Of a DNA stretch of 64,000 bases, positions 48,461 through 60,300 are shown in pieces. Source of the stretch: Taeniopygia guttata. Taxonomy: Eukaryota; Chordata; Aves; Passeriformes; Estrildidae. Each line of letters starts with the position of its first letter. The first letter of the stretch is position 1. Under the pieces are notes generated by a model. It was not told the DNA's origin. It did not search any database and worked only from the letters and a program-made list of their open reading frames with translations. The position numbers and the translations under genes were made by a program. Location: positions 28,660,001 through 28,724,000 of the forward strand of contig NC_133024.1 of the NCBI RefSeq assembly GCF_048771995.1. The letters run 5' to 3'.

Positions 48461-48602
48461 AATGGAATGGAATGGAATGGAATGGAATGGAATGGAATGG
48501 AATAGAATAGAATAGAATAGAATAGAATAGAATAGAATAGAATAGAATAGAATAGAATAGAATAGAATAGAATAGAATAGAATAGAATAGAATAGAATAG
48601 AA
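48461..48602 (+). repeat. Pentamer array (AATGG)8-(AATAG)20
   Basis: Twenty-eight perfect pentamers: eight AATGG units, then an abrupt switch to about twenty AATAG units. The array abuts the 3' end of a minus-strand CR1 (from 48603). CR1 3' termini carry a short ATTCT-type repeat, so the array probably grew from that terminus. Confidence 0.95.
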
Positions 48603-48735
48603 TAATTTCAGTTGGAAGGGACCTACACCTTCCCCAACTCCCCACCTGCTTCAGCGCTGACCAGAAGCTAAAGCATGTTATTAAGGGCATTGTCCAAATG
48701 CCTCTTAAACACTAACAGGCAAACAAGGGGTGGGA
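48603..48735 (-). mobile_element. CR1 LINE 3' fragment attached to the pentamer array
   Basis: The plus strand TTTCAGTTGGAAGGGACCTA and AGCATGTTATTAAGGGCATT, then GTCCAAATGCCTCTTAAACA, is the reverse complement of a CR1 3' end. It is only 130 bp long and stops where an opposite-strand CR1 begins. Confidence 0.85.
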
Positions 48736-48737
48736 TT

Positions 48738-49225
48738 ATTCTCAGCAGCACTTGTTAAGACACACGTGAAATATTGCGTACAGTTTTGGTCCCCTCAGTT
48801 TGGATGTGGTCTGAAAAATTGGATATGGTCTGGTGAATGTCTTGAGGGTTGGAGAACATTGACAGCTTAAGAGGCTGGATTTGTACAGCTGAGGAGAGAG
48901 AAGGCTTGGGCAGGTGGTGAGTGTCTACTCACAGTTTTCCAATAGTAGTAGGTAGTTACAGAGAGGAGGGAGGGAGTTTCCATGAGGTTACATAGTGACA
49001 GGATAGGAGGCAACAGGAAAAAGGGTAAGTGCCTCTAGATATAAGAAAAACAGTTTTTAATGTGAAAACAGCAAAATGCTATTATTTGCCCAGAGAAATG
49101 GAGGAATCCTCTTGGCTGGAAATATTCAAGACACAACTGAAGTCAGGGCCCAGCTTTCAGTAAGAGGTTGGACCAGATCATCTGCTCTTCCAGCCTAGAC
49201 TTGTCGATGTTTCTGTGTTTTGAAT
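48738..49225 (+). mobile_element. CR1 LINE 3' fragment, opposite orientation
   Basis: Plus-strand CR1: GAAATATTGCGTACAGTTTT, GGAGAACATTGACAGC, later GCCCAGAGAAATGGAGGAAT, GGAAATATTCAAGACACAAC and GGTTGGACCAGATCATCTGC, ending near TCTGTGTTTTGAATG. With the preceding piece it forms a pair in opposite orientations. Confidence 0.8.
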
Positions 49226-52200
49226 GTTTTCTCCTTATAATTGTCTTTCTGGCTGCTGACAGATAAAGGACTTTAAGCTTTGATTGTTATCCATTTTTTG
49301 CTTTCAAGAGAATTCTTTTGAATATGGCAGACTAAACACCCACATAAAGGGGAGAAAGTCAGGATTCTGGTGTGTAGCATGTCATTTTGCAAGGCTGTTA
49401 TTTAGATGGAAAATCTGATTTGCATTTTGGGGTTGCCTGGTGTTGAGAACACCTTAAGTGCTAAGGAAGATTTGAGAAAACTGTTTTGACAGCCTCTTTA
49501 CACAGGCATCATGACTGACCCATGGTGGAATCTGTACATGTCAGTACAAACAGCAACTACTTTCTAACCAGTGTAGCTGGTGGTTGTTAGAACTGTTCCT
49601 TAGAGATAAGATTTACATCCTACTGATTTTAGGAGGTAATTAAAATTATCCTCCTTCCTGTTCTCCATTTCCTCCTGTCTTCCTTGCAGTGAGTCAATGC
49701 TCATGTGATCTCTTGCTGAACCAACCCAGCCATCTCAGTGGGAAAGTATTTACATTTTTCCAGAGTGAATTTAGTGGGTTCAATCTAGTCCCTAAACTAT
49801 CATTTAACCATTAGTTCTCCATTAAAGGGAAAAATAGGAATGCATAGCCAGAGTGGCGGAGGAGAAGGGAGGAAGAGTGGGAATCATTTCCAGGGTTGTA
49901 GTGGCTGTCATTTGGTTGACTTGGCCCAAACCATTGGAGCAGAAGGAAATTCTTCCTTTTTTGGTGGAGTAAACCCCACAGAAAGGTGTAGAAAGAATCT
50001 AAGGCCCATTTTTTACTCAGCAAATTCTGTTAGATCTATAATGGATTACCAGCTCAGCCTGATGACTTTAGACAACTCCCAGCTCTGGTACGTACAGTGA
50101 CTACTGTCCAAAGGCCTCAACAATTTGACCATTGTTGAATCCCCCTTGTAAGTTCTTACAGAAGGTACTTCAGCTGTGTGGAGGGAGCTGTGGCACTTTT
50201 CTCATCTGCACATTCCCCTGTTCAGATTCTCTCCAACAGCTTTGGGGCTAGATCTTTTTGCTAAGTTAGTAGAAAGTCAGAAAGGTGAAAAAAAATCTTC
50301 ATTATTTGCTGGAGAACTACTTCTGTGATTGGAAATGCTGTATTTGATTTGTGGATAGATAGAAAGATGTTGATTTTGCTGAAAATTTGTATAGCAGTTT
50401 TGATTGGTGCACCATTTTTTAAAATAGTCTTGGACATAGTTATGAAATATCAGGGTGAAAAGAGCTAGAAATGGTAGGTCTGTGTTGAATTTTTTGTTGC
50501 TTGTATTGATTGCATCAGTTTATTTCTGTTGGAGTTTAGGGTTCAGTAACTCCTGTAAATTTTACCCATGCAGTTCGTGGATGACTCTGCTGAATCTTTA
50601 GGAATTAATTTTATTCATTTACAAGCATGCATAAAACAACAATACTTTATGATGCAGCTGTGAGTGCATTAGTTGAACATGTTTATGAAGGTGATACATA
50701 CTGCTTTGTAAGTCTAAGGATACAAAGCAGGATGAATTTCTATGAACTAACCTTTGTAATATGTTTTCTAGCAGAAAAGTGCTTCTACATGAGGCCTTTT
50801 AGCATTTCTGAAGGACTTCTGAAATTTTTGCTTGTCTGCTGTTTTGGTTCTTTCCACAGTCTGGTTCAGACTGTCACTGGGATCCATAACAAAGAAAAAT
50901 TGATCACACGCTGCATCAAGGAGTTTTTGGTGATTAAAAGGTACAGAAAATGCTGTGGGGCTTGGGTAAGGCCTGAGAGATATCACTCTGCAGGGTTTGT
51001 TAAACAAGGTGTTGAAGCCTGGGAGAGTAAACAAGCACATTTATCCTGCTGTGCTAAACTGTCTCCCTTTCATGTACAATAGATATTTTTTCTTTTTTAC
51101 AGAAAGCTTTCTGTTCTCCGTTGTTCGGTCATACTATGGGAACCTTCATTTAACAATGTATTTCTTTAGTTAGGAGTGTGAATTTCCTTTTTTTTTTTTT
51201 TTTTTTTCCACTTCTTTCTTTGTTTCTTCCCATAGCTTGTTGTCGGCCTCTAGGAAGCATTTCACCTTTCCCCTGTTTCATCTCACTATCTACTCAACCT
51301 TCTGCCCCAACAGCTACTAATTAACTTAGTACCTACAGTAAGCTCAGTTATCAGCTCGGTATGCAGAGAAGCTTGCTTTATTCCCAAGGGTTTGTGACAT
51401 GCACACCATGGCACGATTAATCCGACCGTAATTGCCGAGTCTACTCTTCCTCATAACCTCATCCTGAAGCAATTTCTGAAAACCTGAGCAAGTTCTGGGG
51501 ACAAAGTGCTATTGAATCACCTTTTCCATGCTCACCTTTTGTCCCCCTGGTTTTGCACAGTCACTTTTGTGACTAAGCAAATTGCATCACTGCATTTTAT
51601 CTAGAGATCATGGGACGATGATGAGCTCTGGTTGATGTTTCTGGTCAGTATAATGTTGTAGGCAGGAGAAGGAAAAAGCCCAAGGAAAGTGAAATGCCTA
51701 TGCTTGGATATTCAAAATATGTGTGTAACTTTGGGAAAATTATTAGTGTTTGACCTGACAGAGCTTAATGGTCATACATTTCCTAGGAACTAGCAATCTC
51801 CATTTCCTTCCAGTTTATTCCAGTTCTTACAGGAAAATGGTTGAAAGTTATCTGTGTAGTCACTGTGGGGTGGGTTTTTTTGGCATATCTGTCTTCTACC
51901 TGCAGTGGCTTTTCTCTATAGATCAGGGCTGAGATGTGCTGACAGATGGACTGATATTACACAAAAATCTTCTACTGATATTCTTAATTCCTCAGCTGTC
52001 TGAAGGATGCCTGAAAAGCATAAATGTACAGAGATTGAGTCAGAGATACTTGTTATGTTGTGCAGAACTAAAGGTTTTCTCTTTTCTGAAAGTGGGGAGT
52101 CACATTCAAGATGTGAAGTGTTTTTTGGGGCTGTCTGCACATGTAAAGTTCCGAAGTATTTAAAATTAACGAAGTAGCATCTCCTTTTCCTGCCAGGAGA

Positions 52201-53894
52201 GGAACAGAAAAATAGTAAGCATTGACCAAGATGATATGAGGTTTTTATATCCTCTTACAGACTTTTAAATTCACATACATCATGTATGTGTTTTGGTTTT
52301 TGTCTGGAAAAAAAAAAAAAAGTTAAGGCTAGAAGCTTCCTCATCTTTTTATTCTGAGTTCTCCTTAGGGCAAACACTTTAAATTTGTGATTGATGCTTC
52401 ATTAACACTGGTAAAACTTTCTGCAGCTGATTTAGTTTAATGATAGAGCCCATCTTGGTCTAAATTATTTACTTTTTGCTGGAAGACTTTCTTCACTTGT
52501 GTAGAATCTCTGCACACTGCAGTACTTCTACTGAGTTGTTAGTCTGTGTGGGATGTAAATTAGCAGTATGCACTTCTCTGAAAGAATCCACCTTGGTGAC
52601 TGAAATGCTACCAAATGGGACACTACAGTAACCTCTTCTCTTTTGCTAAGTTAGAGCTCCTAATGTGGATTAGAGAGAGGAGGAGACAGCCGTGACTAAA
52701 TGTGAAGAAGGAAGGCAGTTAAAATCCTACTTCCAGAATATGGTGAAAGAATCATGTGGAATACTGTGGAAATTTCCATAGTGTGGAAAGAGCAAATGAA
52801 CAGAAAGAAATAGTTGTAAGATGAAACAAAGGACTCAACTGAGGATAGTTCAAAGAACACAGGAAGATAATTTGCTGTCATTCTAGACTGTACTAGGTGT
52901 CTGGAAAAAAAGAGAAAATCAGACCTGTGTATGCTGAGCAGCTTTACTATGGAACATTCCTTTTCTCCAGACATAATTTCAGCATTCTAAAATAGGGAAC
53001 TTTTCAGCCAAAGGACATGAAATGCAGTGAGAAAAGTTAATGTGTAATTGCCACAGAGTTTCTGTTCCTTATCTTCCTCCCTGGTCCTAGCGATATATTC
53101 TTGCTGCTTATGTTGCCAAACCTGTTATACACTGGAGCCCTCCCTGACATGCACTGAATAATTAACAGGGCATAAACAAGTAAAAAGGAAAAAAGTGCTA
53201 TTTTCTTTTGTGTTAATACACTAACAGTCACAGAACCATGCAGGGAGCTCTTGTATGGCCACAGGAGAGGAGAAAGGACCTCATAGCCTATTTCTGTGTT
53301 GAAGAGAGGGGGATGCCCTCTTCCTTTCAATAGCACTAGGTGGTTTTGCTAGGGAACCACACCTGATATAGCTGGGAATTACCATCCAACAGTAAAATAC
53401 AAGCTACTTGGGTTGGAATACAGCAACTGTGCAATTCACTGTGGACTAAAATGTAATAGATGTGAGAAGATGAGAAAGAGGTTGGAGTGCCTGTTGCAGA
53501 ATATAGATTACTGAGCAGGAATTTGGCATGAATTCTTGTCGCTGATGGGACCCACATGAGATGCTCCTACATTCCTACTTATAACATTGCACTTTCTTCA
53601 AATTCTTCCAGTAAATAGAGGGGTGGGAGAATGGGGAAAGTGTTGCCAGATAGAGAAATCACGGAACCATTTTACTGATGAGTTGTGCTCTGGAGAAGAG
53701 GACACTGCTGTTATTGGTACTGATCCCTGAGTGCTGTGCTTTGTAGCAAACGAAGCACAGAATCCCACATGTTCCTTGATGCCTGTTCTCAGCCTAAGGT
53801 GCTCATAAGTCTAAAGCAAGTGTCACAAAGCCACAGAATAATTTAGCTATGGAAGATGAGAGATAGATAACTTAGTATGAAATGAAACTGAAAG
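49226..53894. other. No gene recognised
   Basis: AT-rich DNA upstream of TMEM139. A poly(T) run of more than 20 bases lies near 51.19 kb. A 151-codon plus-strand frame at 50627-51082 has no recognisable domain, signal or homolog and is judged a chance frame. GSTK1, next to TMEM139 in human, was not recognised here. Confidence 0.6.
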
Positions 53895-54025
53895 AAAGAA
53901 AAGAAAAGAAAAGAAAAGAAAAGAAAAGAAAAGAAAAGAAAAGAAAAGAAAAGAAAAGAAAAGAAAAGAAAAGAAAAGAAAAGAAAAGAAAAGAAAAGAA
54001 AAGAAAAGAAAAGAAAAGAAAAGAG
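53895..54025 (+). repeat. (AAAAG)n pentanucleotide array
   Basis: About 26 near-perfect GAAAA units with no interruptions, preceded by AAAGAAAG. Open frames on both strands over it are artefacts of the repeat. It is an uninterrupted purine strand and likely polymorphic. Confidence 0.97.
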
Positions 54026-57000
54026 AAAGCAAAATCTATTTCAGTAAAGATACGTTTTGCCTGAAAACTAGGATCCTCTTTTTTTCTTCGTTAGATATTC
54101 TCCACTCAAAGGCAACACTGCTTCAGCCTAGTTTTACCACTAGTTTTTGCTCCAGCCATCTGCCATAAAGGCAGCACACCTCGGAGGGAGGAAACTCAAT
54201 CTGGTTCCTTTTTCTGCCTCAGGAAAAATGGGTGTTATATTTCAGTTACATCCCTGCAAATAAGCATTCACAGGGGTCACAGAAAGAGCAAATATGTTAT
54301 TTTATGAAAGCAAATAGTCACATGAGCTGAAAAGAATGTAGTTTTTATCTTGGCATGGTTCCCCAGTCTGAGATGTCAGTTTATTTAGTGATACGGACAG
54401 GACAGGTCCTGTTCTGGCATGGATTTGCATTCCTAATGGACACTGCCAAATTAGCAAGAGCACATCATAATGCATTTCTGGTATGTGCCATTGTCATGCC
54501 TCGTAGTGTTGCAGTTTGTATGGCATCTGCGTTGTCATTCTGGTACATTCTAGAATGTCATTGTGCCGATGTTTCGCATGTTTGTTTCTGGGGGGTCAAA
54601 TGACTACTTCCAAGGTCAGCGACCAGCTGCAGGGAAAGTCTCATAAAAGCACCACACCACATCATTGCCAGCCCAGCCTGCTCCTTGTAAATGAGCACTG
54701 TGAAAGCAATACAGCACCTTCTGCTTTCTTTGGAGGTGGCAGCAGTAGGGATACTGCAACTCCTATTGTTTGTGAAGGGGAACTCTGTGTTATCAGGGCT
54801 TCTGTTGCTGAGAGATAGCTTTCTTGTTCACTGTAGGCAACAGAAAACCAGGACACTCAATATGTAGAATTGACTGTATATCTGGTTGAACTGACGGCTT
54901 TGAGAATTTATTAATGGTGATGACTGTGCAAGTTTGCTTATTCCACATTGTACCTGTTTCATGAGAAAGTGTTGACTGGTTGTAAAGGGTCTTTCTGTGA
55001 AAAATTAGAAGATTGCCATTGAAGGCAGAATTTCAGGGTAGAGTGATCATAGTTTGTGGACATTTGTGTTGAAGTCATATTTGATGCTGAAGATGATTCT
55101 TGTAATAGTGCCTCTGTTTCTTGAGAAGAGTTTTTAAGTTTACTGGCTATTGGCAACCTCTGATTCATTGAATTGTTCTGTGAAGTTCCTTGCAGATGAT
55201 GAAAGACGTCAGAGTGATTCATGAGAGGGTGTTAACTATTTGAAAAGCTCTCACTGATGTTTGGAGCATGAAAGATCATAGTCTTGGCTGAAGAGATTTC
55301 TTTGACTATATTGGAAGTACTGATGAGGTATATATTCTTGTTCACTTCCTCCTCTGTTCTTCCCTGCTTCCTCCAAATATTGTCTTGCTTGGTTAAAAAA
55401 AAAAAAAGAGAGAATAGTCTTTTATCAGAATCGCCATTATATGACCTTTAATTCTCACACCTGAGTGTGTGGCAGTATGAGACACCCAGATCTCTCATAA
55501 GTTTCCTGCTTGAGATTCATTGATATTGACAAAATCCCTGGGTTCCATTAATATTGATGAAGTTTCCAAGTCTCTGATATATGGTGGTGCTCCTTTTAGC
55601 CAGATTCTCCTGCTCACTAACAACTCCTGCTCAGCAACAACTTTGATCATCACCAAGATTTCCTAAATTTGTACTTCAGGCACTGTTACAGCATGAACAT
55701 TTGGCCATCTGAAGAAAAGATAAAGGGCCTCCATGAGAGCTGACTCCTCTGCTTCCTTGGCAATATTATGTTAACCTGCTGTTTTTAAATGATATTTGCA
55801 AAGTAGGGGTCAGGGCAGAATGAGAACTATATGGAAGTGAACTCATTTTCAATTTCCTATGACCACTGTAAAGGTCAGATTATTTTTATTTATGCAAAAT
55901 CCCTGACAATTGTTTGCTTGTACTGAGGACTACAGCTTTCTGCATGTCCTGCTTCTGCTTCCTGCTTTCCTCTTGCAATCCTACCCTGAAGTGTAGTTCC
56001 ATGACAGCCCAGCTATGGTGAACTTTGTTGAGCCTGTCTTGCAGTTTCTAAAATTCTGAACCTCAAGTACAACCTGGCAATACAGTATCTACCATGTCAA
56101 CACACTTAATTACAGGGTTGGAGAAGGCAGAGATATGTTCATCTCCATGCAAAGGCTTGTTTCAGAGATTATTTTTATGCTCCTATTTTATATTTTGTTA
56201 ATTTGGAGACTGAATATTTTTTCTTAAAAGTTGTGTTGAAGCTGATAGGTCAAACAAACTATGTGGAATTTGGCTGTAAACATGTTTCCAAACAAAAAAC
56301 AGACAAAATCAAGGCTTCTTGTGAATTGCAACTCTCTAAATGGAGAAGTTTTGGCTAGAAATTGCCATAGGAAGAGGTTTTTGTGGTAGATCAGGAAGAG
56401 ACAACGGAAGTGGTACAGCTTGAAGTACATACACAAAGTGGTGAAAAAATCCATCCTGACATCCTCTAGATTAATACTGGATGTATGCTCTTGAATGAGT
56501 CAAAGGGAAAAGAAATTACTGTTTTGGGGTCATAGATGAGATACTGGTATTATAAATAACAAGGCTGTGGTTCGGTGATTCCCCACATTTGACATACCTA
56601 TGCAAAACTCTTTAGGATGAGGGAGTTGTTGTTGCTGATTTTAAACTCTTTGGTTTAACTGTTGACCCTTCTGGGTTATCTCCATAGCATTCACACCAAG
56701 CCACCTGGGCTGGTTAGTTGAGCACCAACAAAGTGTAAATATTTACTGCCTAACAAATCTAACTTCTCTCATTTTGGTAGAGTCCCGTGATTGATTATAG
56801 CTTGGCCTTTCATTCTGCAAATATATTTATATCAGTTATATAAATACATTTATCAATTCTTAATATCCTTTGAGAAGGAAGTAAACATTTTGCCCTCCTT
56901 TCATTACATTTTAGTTTGTGCAGCTCTACTTGCTGTTAAAAGATTGCTGGATTTTCCCTATTCCCAGTTTTATGTCACCAAAATATTGGTGCCATTCTTT

Positions 57001-57067
57001 ACTTCAGGTGTACAATTTATTTAAGGCCACTTGCTTCCTGAGAATGCCTGGATACTTTTTATCTCAT
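54026..57067. other. No gene recognised
   Basis: AT-rich sequence with short frames lacking domains and a 12-base poly(A) near 55.40 kb. No repeat family was recognised. Confidence 0.6.
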
Positions 57068-57325
57068 ATGCTTTTTTTAGCTGTGATAGAGTTAATTTTC
57101 TTCAAAGTAACCGTGACACATGATGGAGCCCTGCTGTCCTGGGAATGGTTGAACACCTGCTTGCCCATGGAAAGTGGTGAATGATTCCTTGTTTTGCTTT
57201 GCTTGTGTGTGCGGACACTTCTTTACCTATTAACTATCTTGATCACAACCCTTGTGTTTTCTCACTCTTACCCTTTTGATTCTCTCCCCCATCCTACCAT
57301 AGGGAAGTAAGTGAGCCAATTTCAC
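57068..57325 (+). mobile_element. Partial solo LTR of an avian endogenous retrovirus, fossil
   Basis: Plus-strand text AGCTGTGATAGAGTTAATTT, GACACATGATGGAGCCCTGC, CACCTGCTTGCCCATGG, CCTTGTTTTGCTTTGCTTG and GATTCTCTCCCCCATCC belongs to the same LTR family as 39.91-40.55 kb, in the opposite orientation. It is about half the length of that copy and has no internal genes. It is broken and old. The outer boundaries are approximate. Confidence 0.7.
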
Positions 57326-58599
57326 TGTAATTGAATAGAATTTTTTTCTTTTACTGTAGCAGTTCAACTCCCTGCACTGTGGGAATTATACTGGATTGTT
57401 GCTAACCAAGGAGCTCTATACAGGCTGATTTTCCAGTGTTGCTTGTCCTCTTAGTGCTATCCAGGCCACTGAGGTGCTTAACAAACTGGCCATAAAATAA
57501 TGTTTTTTCTTTGTGATTTAAGTTTGATGTGGAAACACTATTTTGTGAGACATATTGTTTGATAGTACTCAAAAACATTTAAGGGGCCACTTCTCTGTAA
57601 CAAGTAAACTTGAAGCCATACATTCCATTTTTACTTCATGTCTGATACACAGAATATATGTATTTGATAGTATGTGTACCTATAATGCACAGCCATGTAG
57701 AACTGTATGTAGTGTGCAATGTGCAAACACATCAGGACACATATTTAGTCATTCACAGAAGCAAAGTGTTCTCCACATTCTTTATTAACAGATTTTCTAG
57801 ATATTTAGGGTTACTGTATGGTTCCTAAGTGGTAGACACTTTCTTACCTAATGTCATTAAGTGATTATTTTAAAGTTTTTATATATGCCAAATACTTTGT
57901 CAAAGCAACTATCAGCTGTTCTCTGCTGTTGTACATGCTTACACTACGGAACTCTCCTTATTCTCTGTGTCCTTATTGATCAACAAATCAATAAATCAAT
58001 AATCAACAAATGATCCACTATTTTGTCTCCTAATGCTCCACATAAACCATCCTTACCGCTTTTCAGGTGGCTTGTTGATGTGAAATAATTTCTAGGTGCT
58101 TTCCAATTAAATTCTGTTGAGTAATTAATTGTGAACAGTCTGAACGCTGTTTGTTTACTGTCCTGATTCCTGTAACAATGTCCTTGTCTTGCCCTGACTG
58201 GAGAAAGGCACTGCTGTATCACAGCAGTGGGAAGGAAGAGGGAAACGAAGAGACTGTTCCTGTAACTGGCACTGACTTCTGATTCGGGTCATTTCAGATC
58301 AAATTCCAGTTACTACAAAGCCTTCAGCTGTGACTTTAACCAAATCCTTTCATTAACTGCAGGTCTCTCAGAGAATGTTCTCTTTTAGAATGGGGACTGA
58401 CTCTTATTATGCGCCTTGGAAACAGGGCTGAGATTTTCCTGAGTTAACTCGCATCCTTCTTCAATGAAAAAAAAAAAAAAAAAAAAGCAATATTTCACTG
58501 AAGTACAAATGTTTCACTGAAACAGATAATTTCACGGTATTTCAGGTGTTGATCATGCCTAAGAAATTGTCAGCACCACCCCCTGCCTGTATTAATACT
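57326..58599. other. No gene recognised
   Basis: AT-rich sequence between the LTR fossil and the CpG-rich block. It includes small repeated words (ATCAACAAATCAATAAATCA) near 57.98 kb and a long poly(A) near 58.47 kb. Confidence 0.6.
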
Positions 58600-58950
58600 C
58601 CAGGGGTGTAAGCCCTGTTGAGCGTCCCTAACACGCTCCGGGCACCGCAGCCTGTAGGCGGGCGGGCGGGCGCCGCGCTCCCGCTCCAGCTCCAGCTCCC
58701 TTCTCCCGCTCCCTTCTCCTTCTCCCGCTCCCTTCTCCTTCTCCCTTCTCCCGCTCCCGCTCCGCAGTGGATCGTGCCGTCCACACTAATCAGCACCGGC
58801 TCCCGTTATTAAAGGCGCCGCCGCACCCTTCTCATTTCCCAGAGGACGGAGCCCGGGTGTTCCGTCCCCGGGGATTCCGCAGCTCGACCTGGTCCGACCG
58901 GGGCCGCTCCGACACCCTTTGTGCTGCAGGCTGCTTTAACCCCTTCTGCG
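58600..58950. promoter_or_regulatory. Orphan CpG-rich island with pyrimidine tract
   Basis: A sharp CpG-rich block (GGCGGGCGGGCGGGCG, GGCGCCGCCGC, CCGACCGGGGCCGC) stands in AT-rich DNA. Its centre, 58672-58766, is a tract of CTCCCGCTCCCTTCTCCTT-type units on the plus strand ending in CGCAG. It looks like a promoter, but no coding exon was recognised on either side. Frames across it (for example 58767-59153) have no known domain. Confidence 0.5.
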
Positions 58951-60019
58951 CCCTTCAGAGTTGCAGCAGAGGTTTGTGGGGAATAATCCCAGCTGGTCCA
59001 GATTATCTGGACAGAAGGAAATTGCAAGCACCTTCATCCCTAATTCTGCAAAAGAAATTTACTTGTCCGATGCCTTTTCATCCACACGTTGTCCTTTTCT
59101 GCACGGCATCTAGTTCTGACCTCCCTTCCTTCTCATCCCATGTATCTTTCTAGCAGTCAGTGCCACAAAAAATCCTTGCCTGTGTTTCCTGTTCTTTTGT
59201 TTGGATTAAGGAGCTATTATTCCCCTTGTTTGAATGCCATTTAATTGCTGTAAATTGTTAAACTTGTTGATCCAAACTAGGCAGGGCCCATATCTTCACC
59301 CTTGTGCTTTTCAGCCTTTCCTCAGTCTAATGACTTGCCTCTCTGCTGTCCATCCATCTGTTTTCCCATGATCCTGGCAATCCTTTCACTTACTTCCCTG
59401 CCTTGTTTCACATGTAATTAATGGATGCAAACTGGCTTTGTATATTCAAATAACACTGCTTTTAAAGGATTATGCTTACTGAGAGTGTAGAGAGTTTTCC
59501 TTTGTTAAAATAATTCATTAAAGCCCATTATGAAGTTAATGGTGCAGTAAAGCCTAGAAACTAAGCCTTTTCTCTTAAGCATGATTCTTATATAGGTAAT
59601 GCAGTACTGTTTGCAAAATATGGAATTAATTAGAGGGTCTTCCTCTGCTAGAGCTGTCCTCACATCTTGTGTTTTTCATCTTTCTGAGTTATCCTCTTGT
59701 TGAGCTCCTGTGGTACATAGGCGGGGTAAGTCTTGCCCTGGACTTTGATGGATGATACAAACTCTGATTTTCCAAGTCCTTTCACATATGCCAAGAAAAT
59801 TTTTACCTGCTGAATGATTAGAGAACTTGATTTCTGGGTGGAAACCATCAGTGAAGAATTTTGACTTGGTTATGATCTGATACACTACAGAACTTGAAGC
59901 TCTTATATATTATGCTGAAATTATGAACTTTGACCTTTTGAACATTTCATGCCATGGATTTTCTAATATGCAGTGAATAAAACCATAGAATAAATTAGTA
60001 TAAAAAGGTATCATTTAGG
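58951..60019. other. No gene recognised
   Basis: No exon downstream of the CpG-rich block was recognised. On the minus strand two overlapping frames (59660-59885) look somewhat protein-like but match no family I know. Confidence 0.5.
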
Positions 60020-60300
60020 TCAACTACTGTGCACTAAATGGTCAACTTCAAAGCTAGAAGGGCCTTGTATATATATCTTCTGAAGATCTCCAAGAATGAT
60101 ATTACTCAGTCTCTCTTGGCACTTCTTAGTACTGAATCACCCTTATAGAAAGAACAAATTTTTCCTTGAATATAGCTGAAATATTCCTTGGCGCAACCTG
60201 AATGTTGTCACTTGTCCTTTTGCTATGCCTATTGTGATCAACCTAGATGCTACTTCTGCAGAGGAGCTGCTTCATCTTTTCTGAATCATGACCGTTCCAG
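60020..60300 (-). mobile_element. Old CR1 LINE fragment
   Basis: The plus strand TCTCCAAGAATGATATTACT, CAGTCTCTCTTGGCA, ACTGAATCACCCTTATAGAA and later CACTTGTCCTTTTGCTATGC parallels the reverse complement of a CR1 3' region. It is clearly more diverged than the other copies. The element is on the minus strand. Confidence 0.65.

Noticed and set aside
48461-48602. CRISPR-like array or centromeric satellite
   Set aside because: A simple pentamer run with no spacers, only 140 bp long, attached to a CR1 terminus.
48439-48690. Minus-strand frame with repeated FYSIL
   Set aside because: Translation of the AATAG array joined to CR1 sequence.
50627-51082. 151-codon plus-strand open frame
   Set aside because: No recognisable domain or convincing signal peptide, and poor codon character. 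Probably chance in AT-rich DNA.
53847-54064. Open frames of repeated SFLFF and KEKKR
   Set aside because: Direct products of the (AAAAG)n array, not proteins.
58542-59027. GSTK1 first exon at the 58.6-kb CpG-rich block
   Set aside because: Minus-strand frames there show no FYDVxSPYSWLGFE motif or other glutathione transferase sequence.
59660-59885. Two overlapping minus-strand frames with protein-like text
   Set aside because: Could be a decayed retrocopy, but I recognise no parent protein, so no gene is called.
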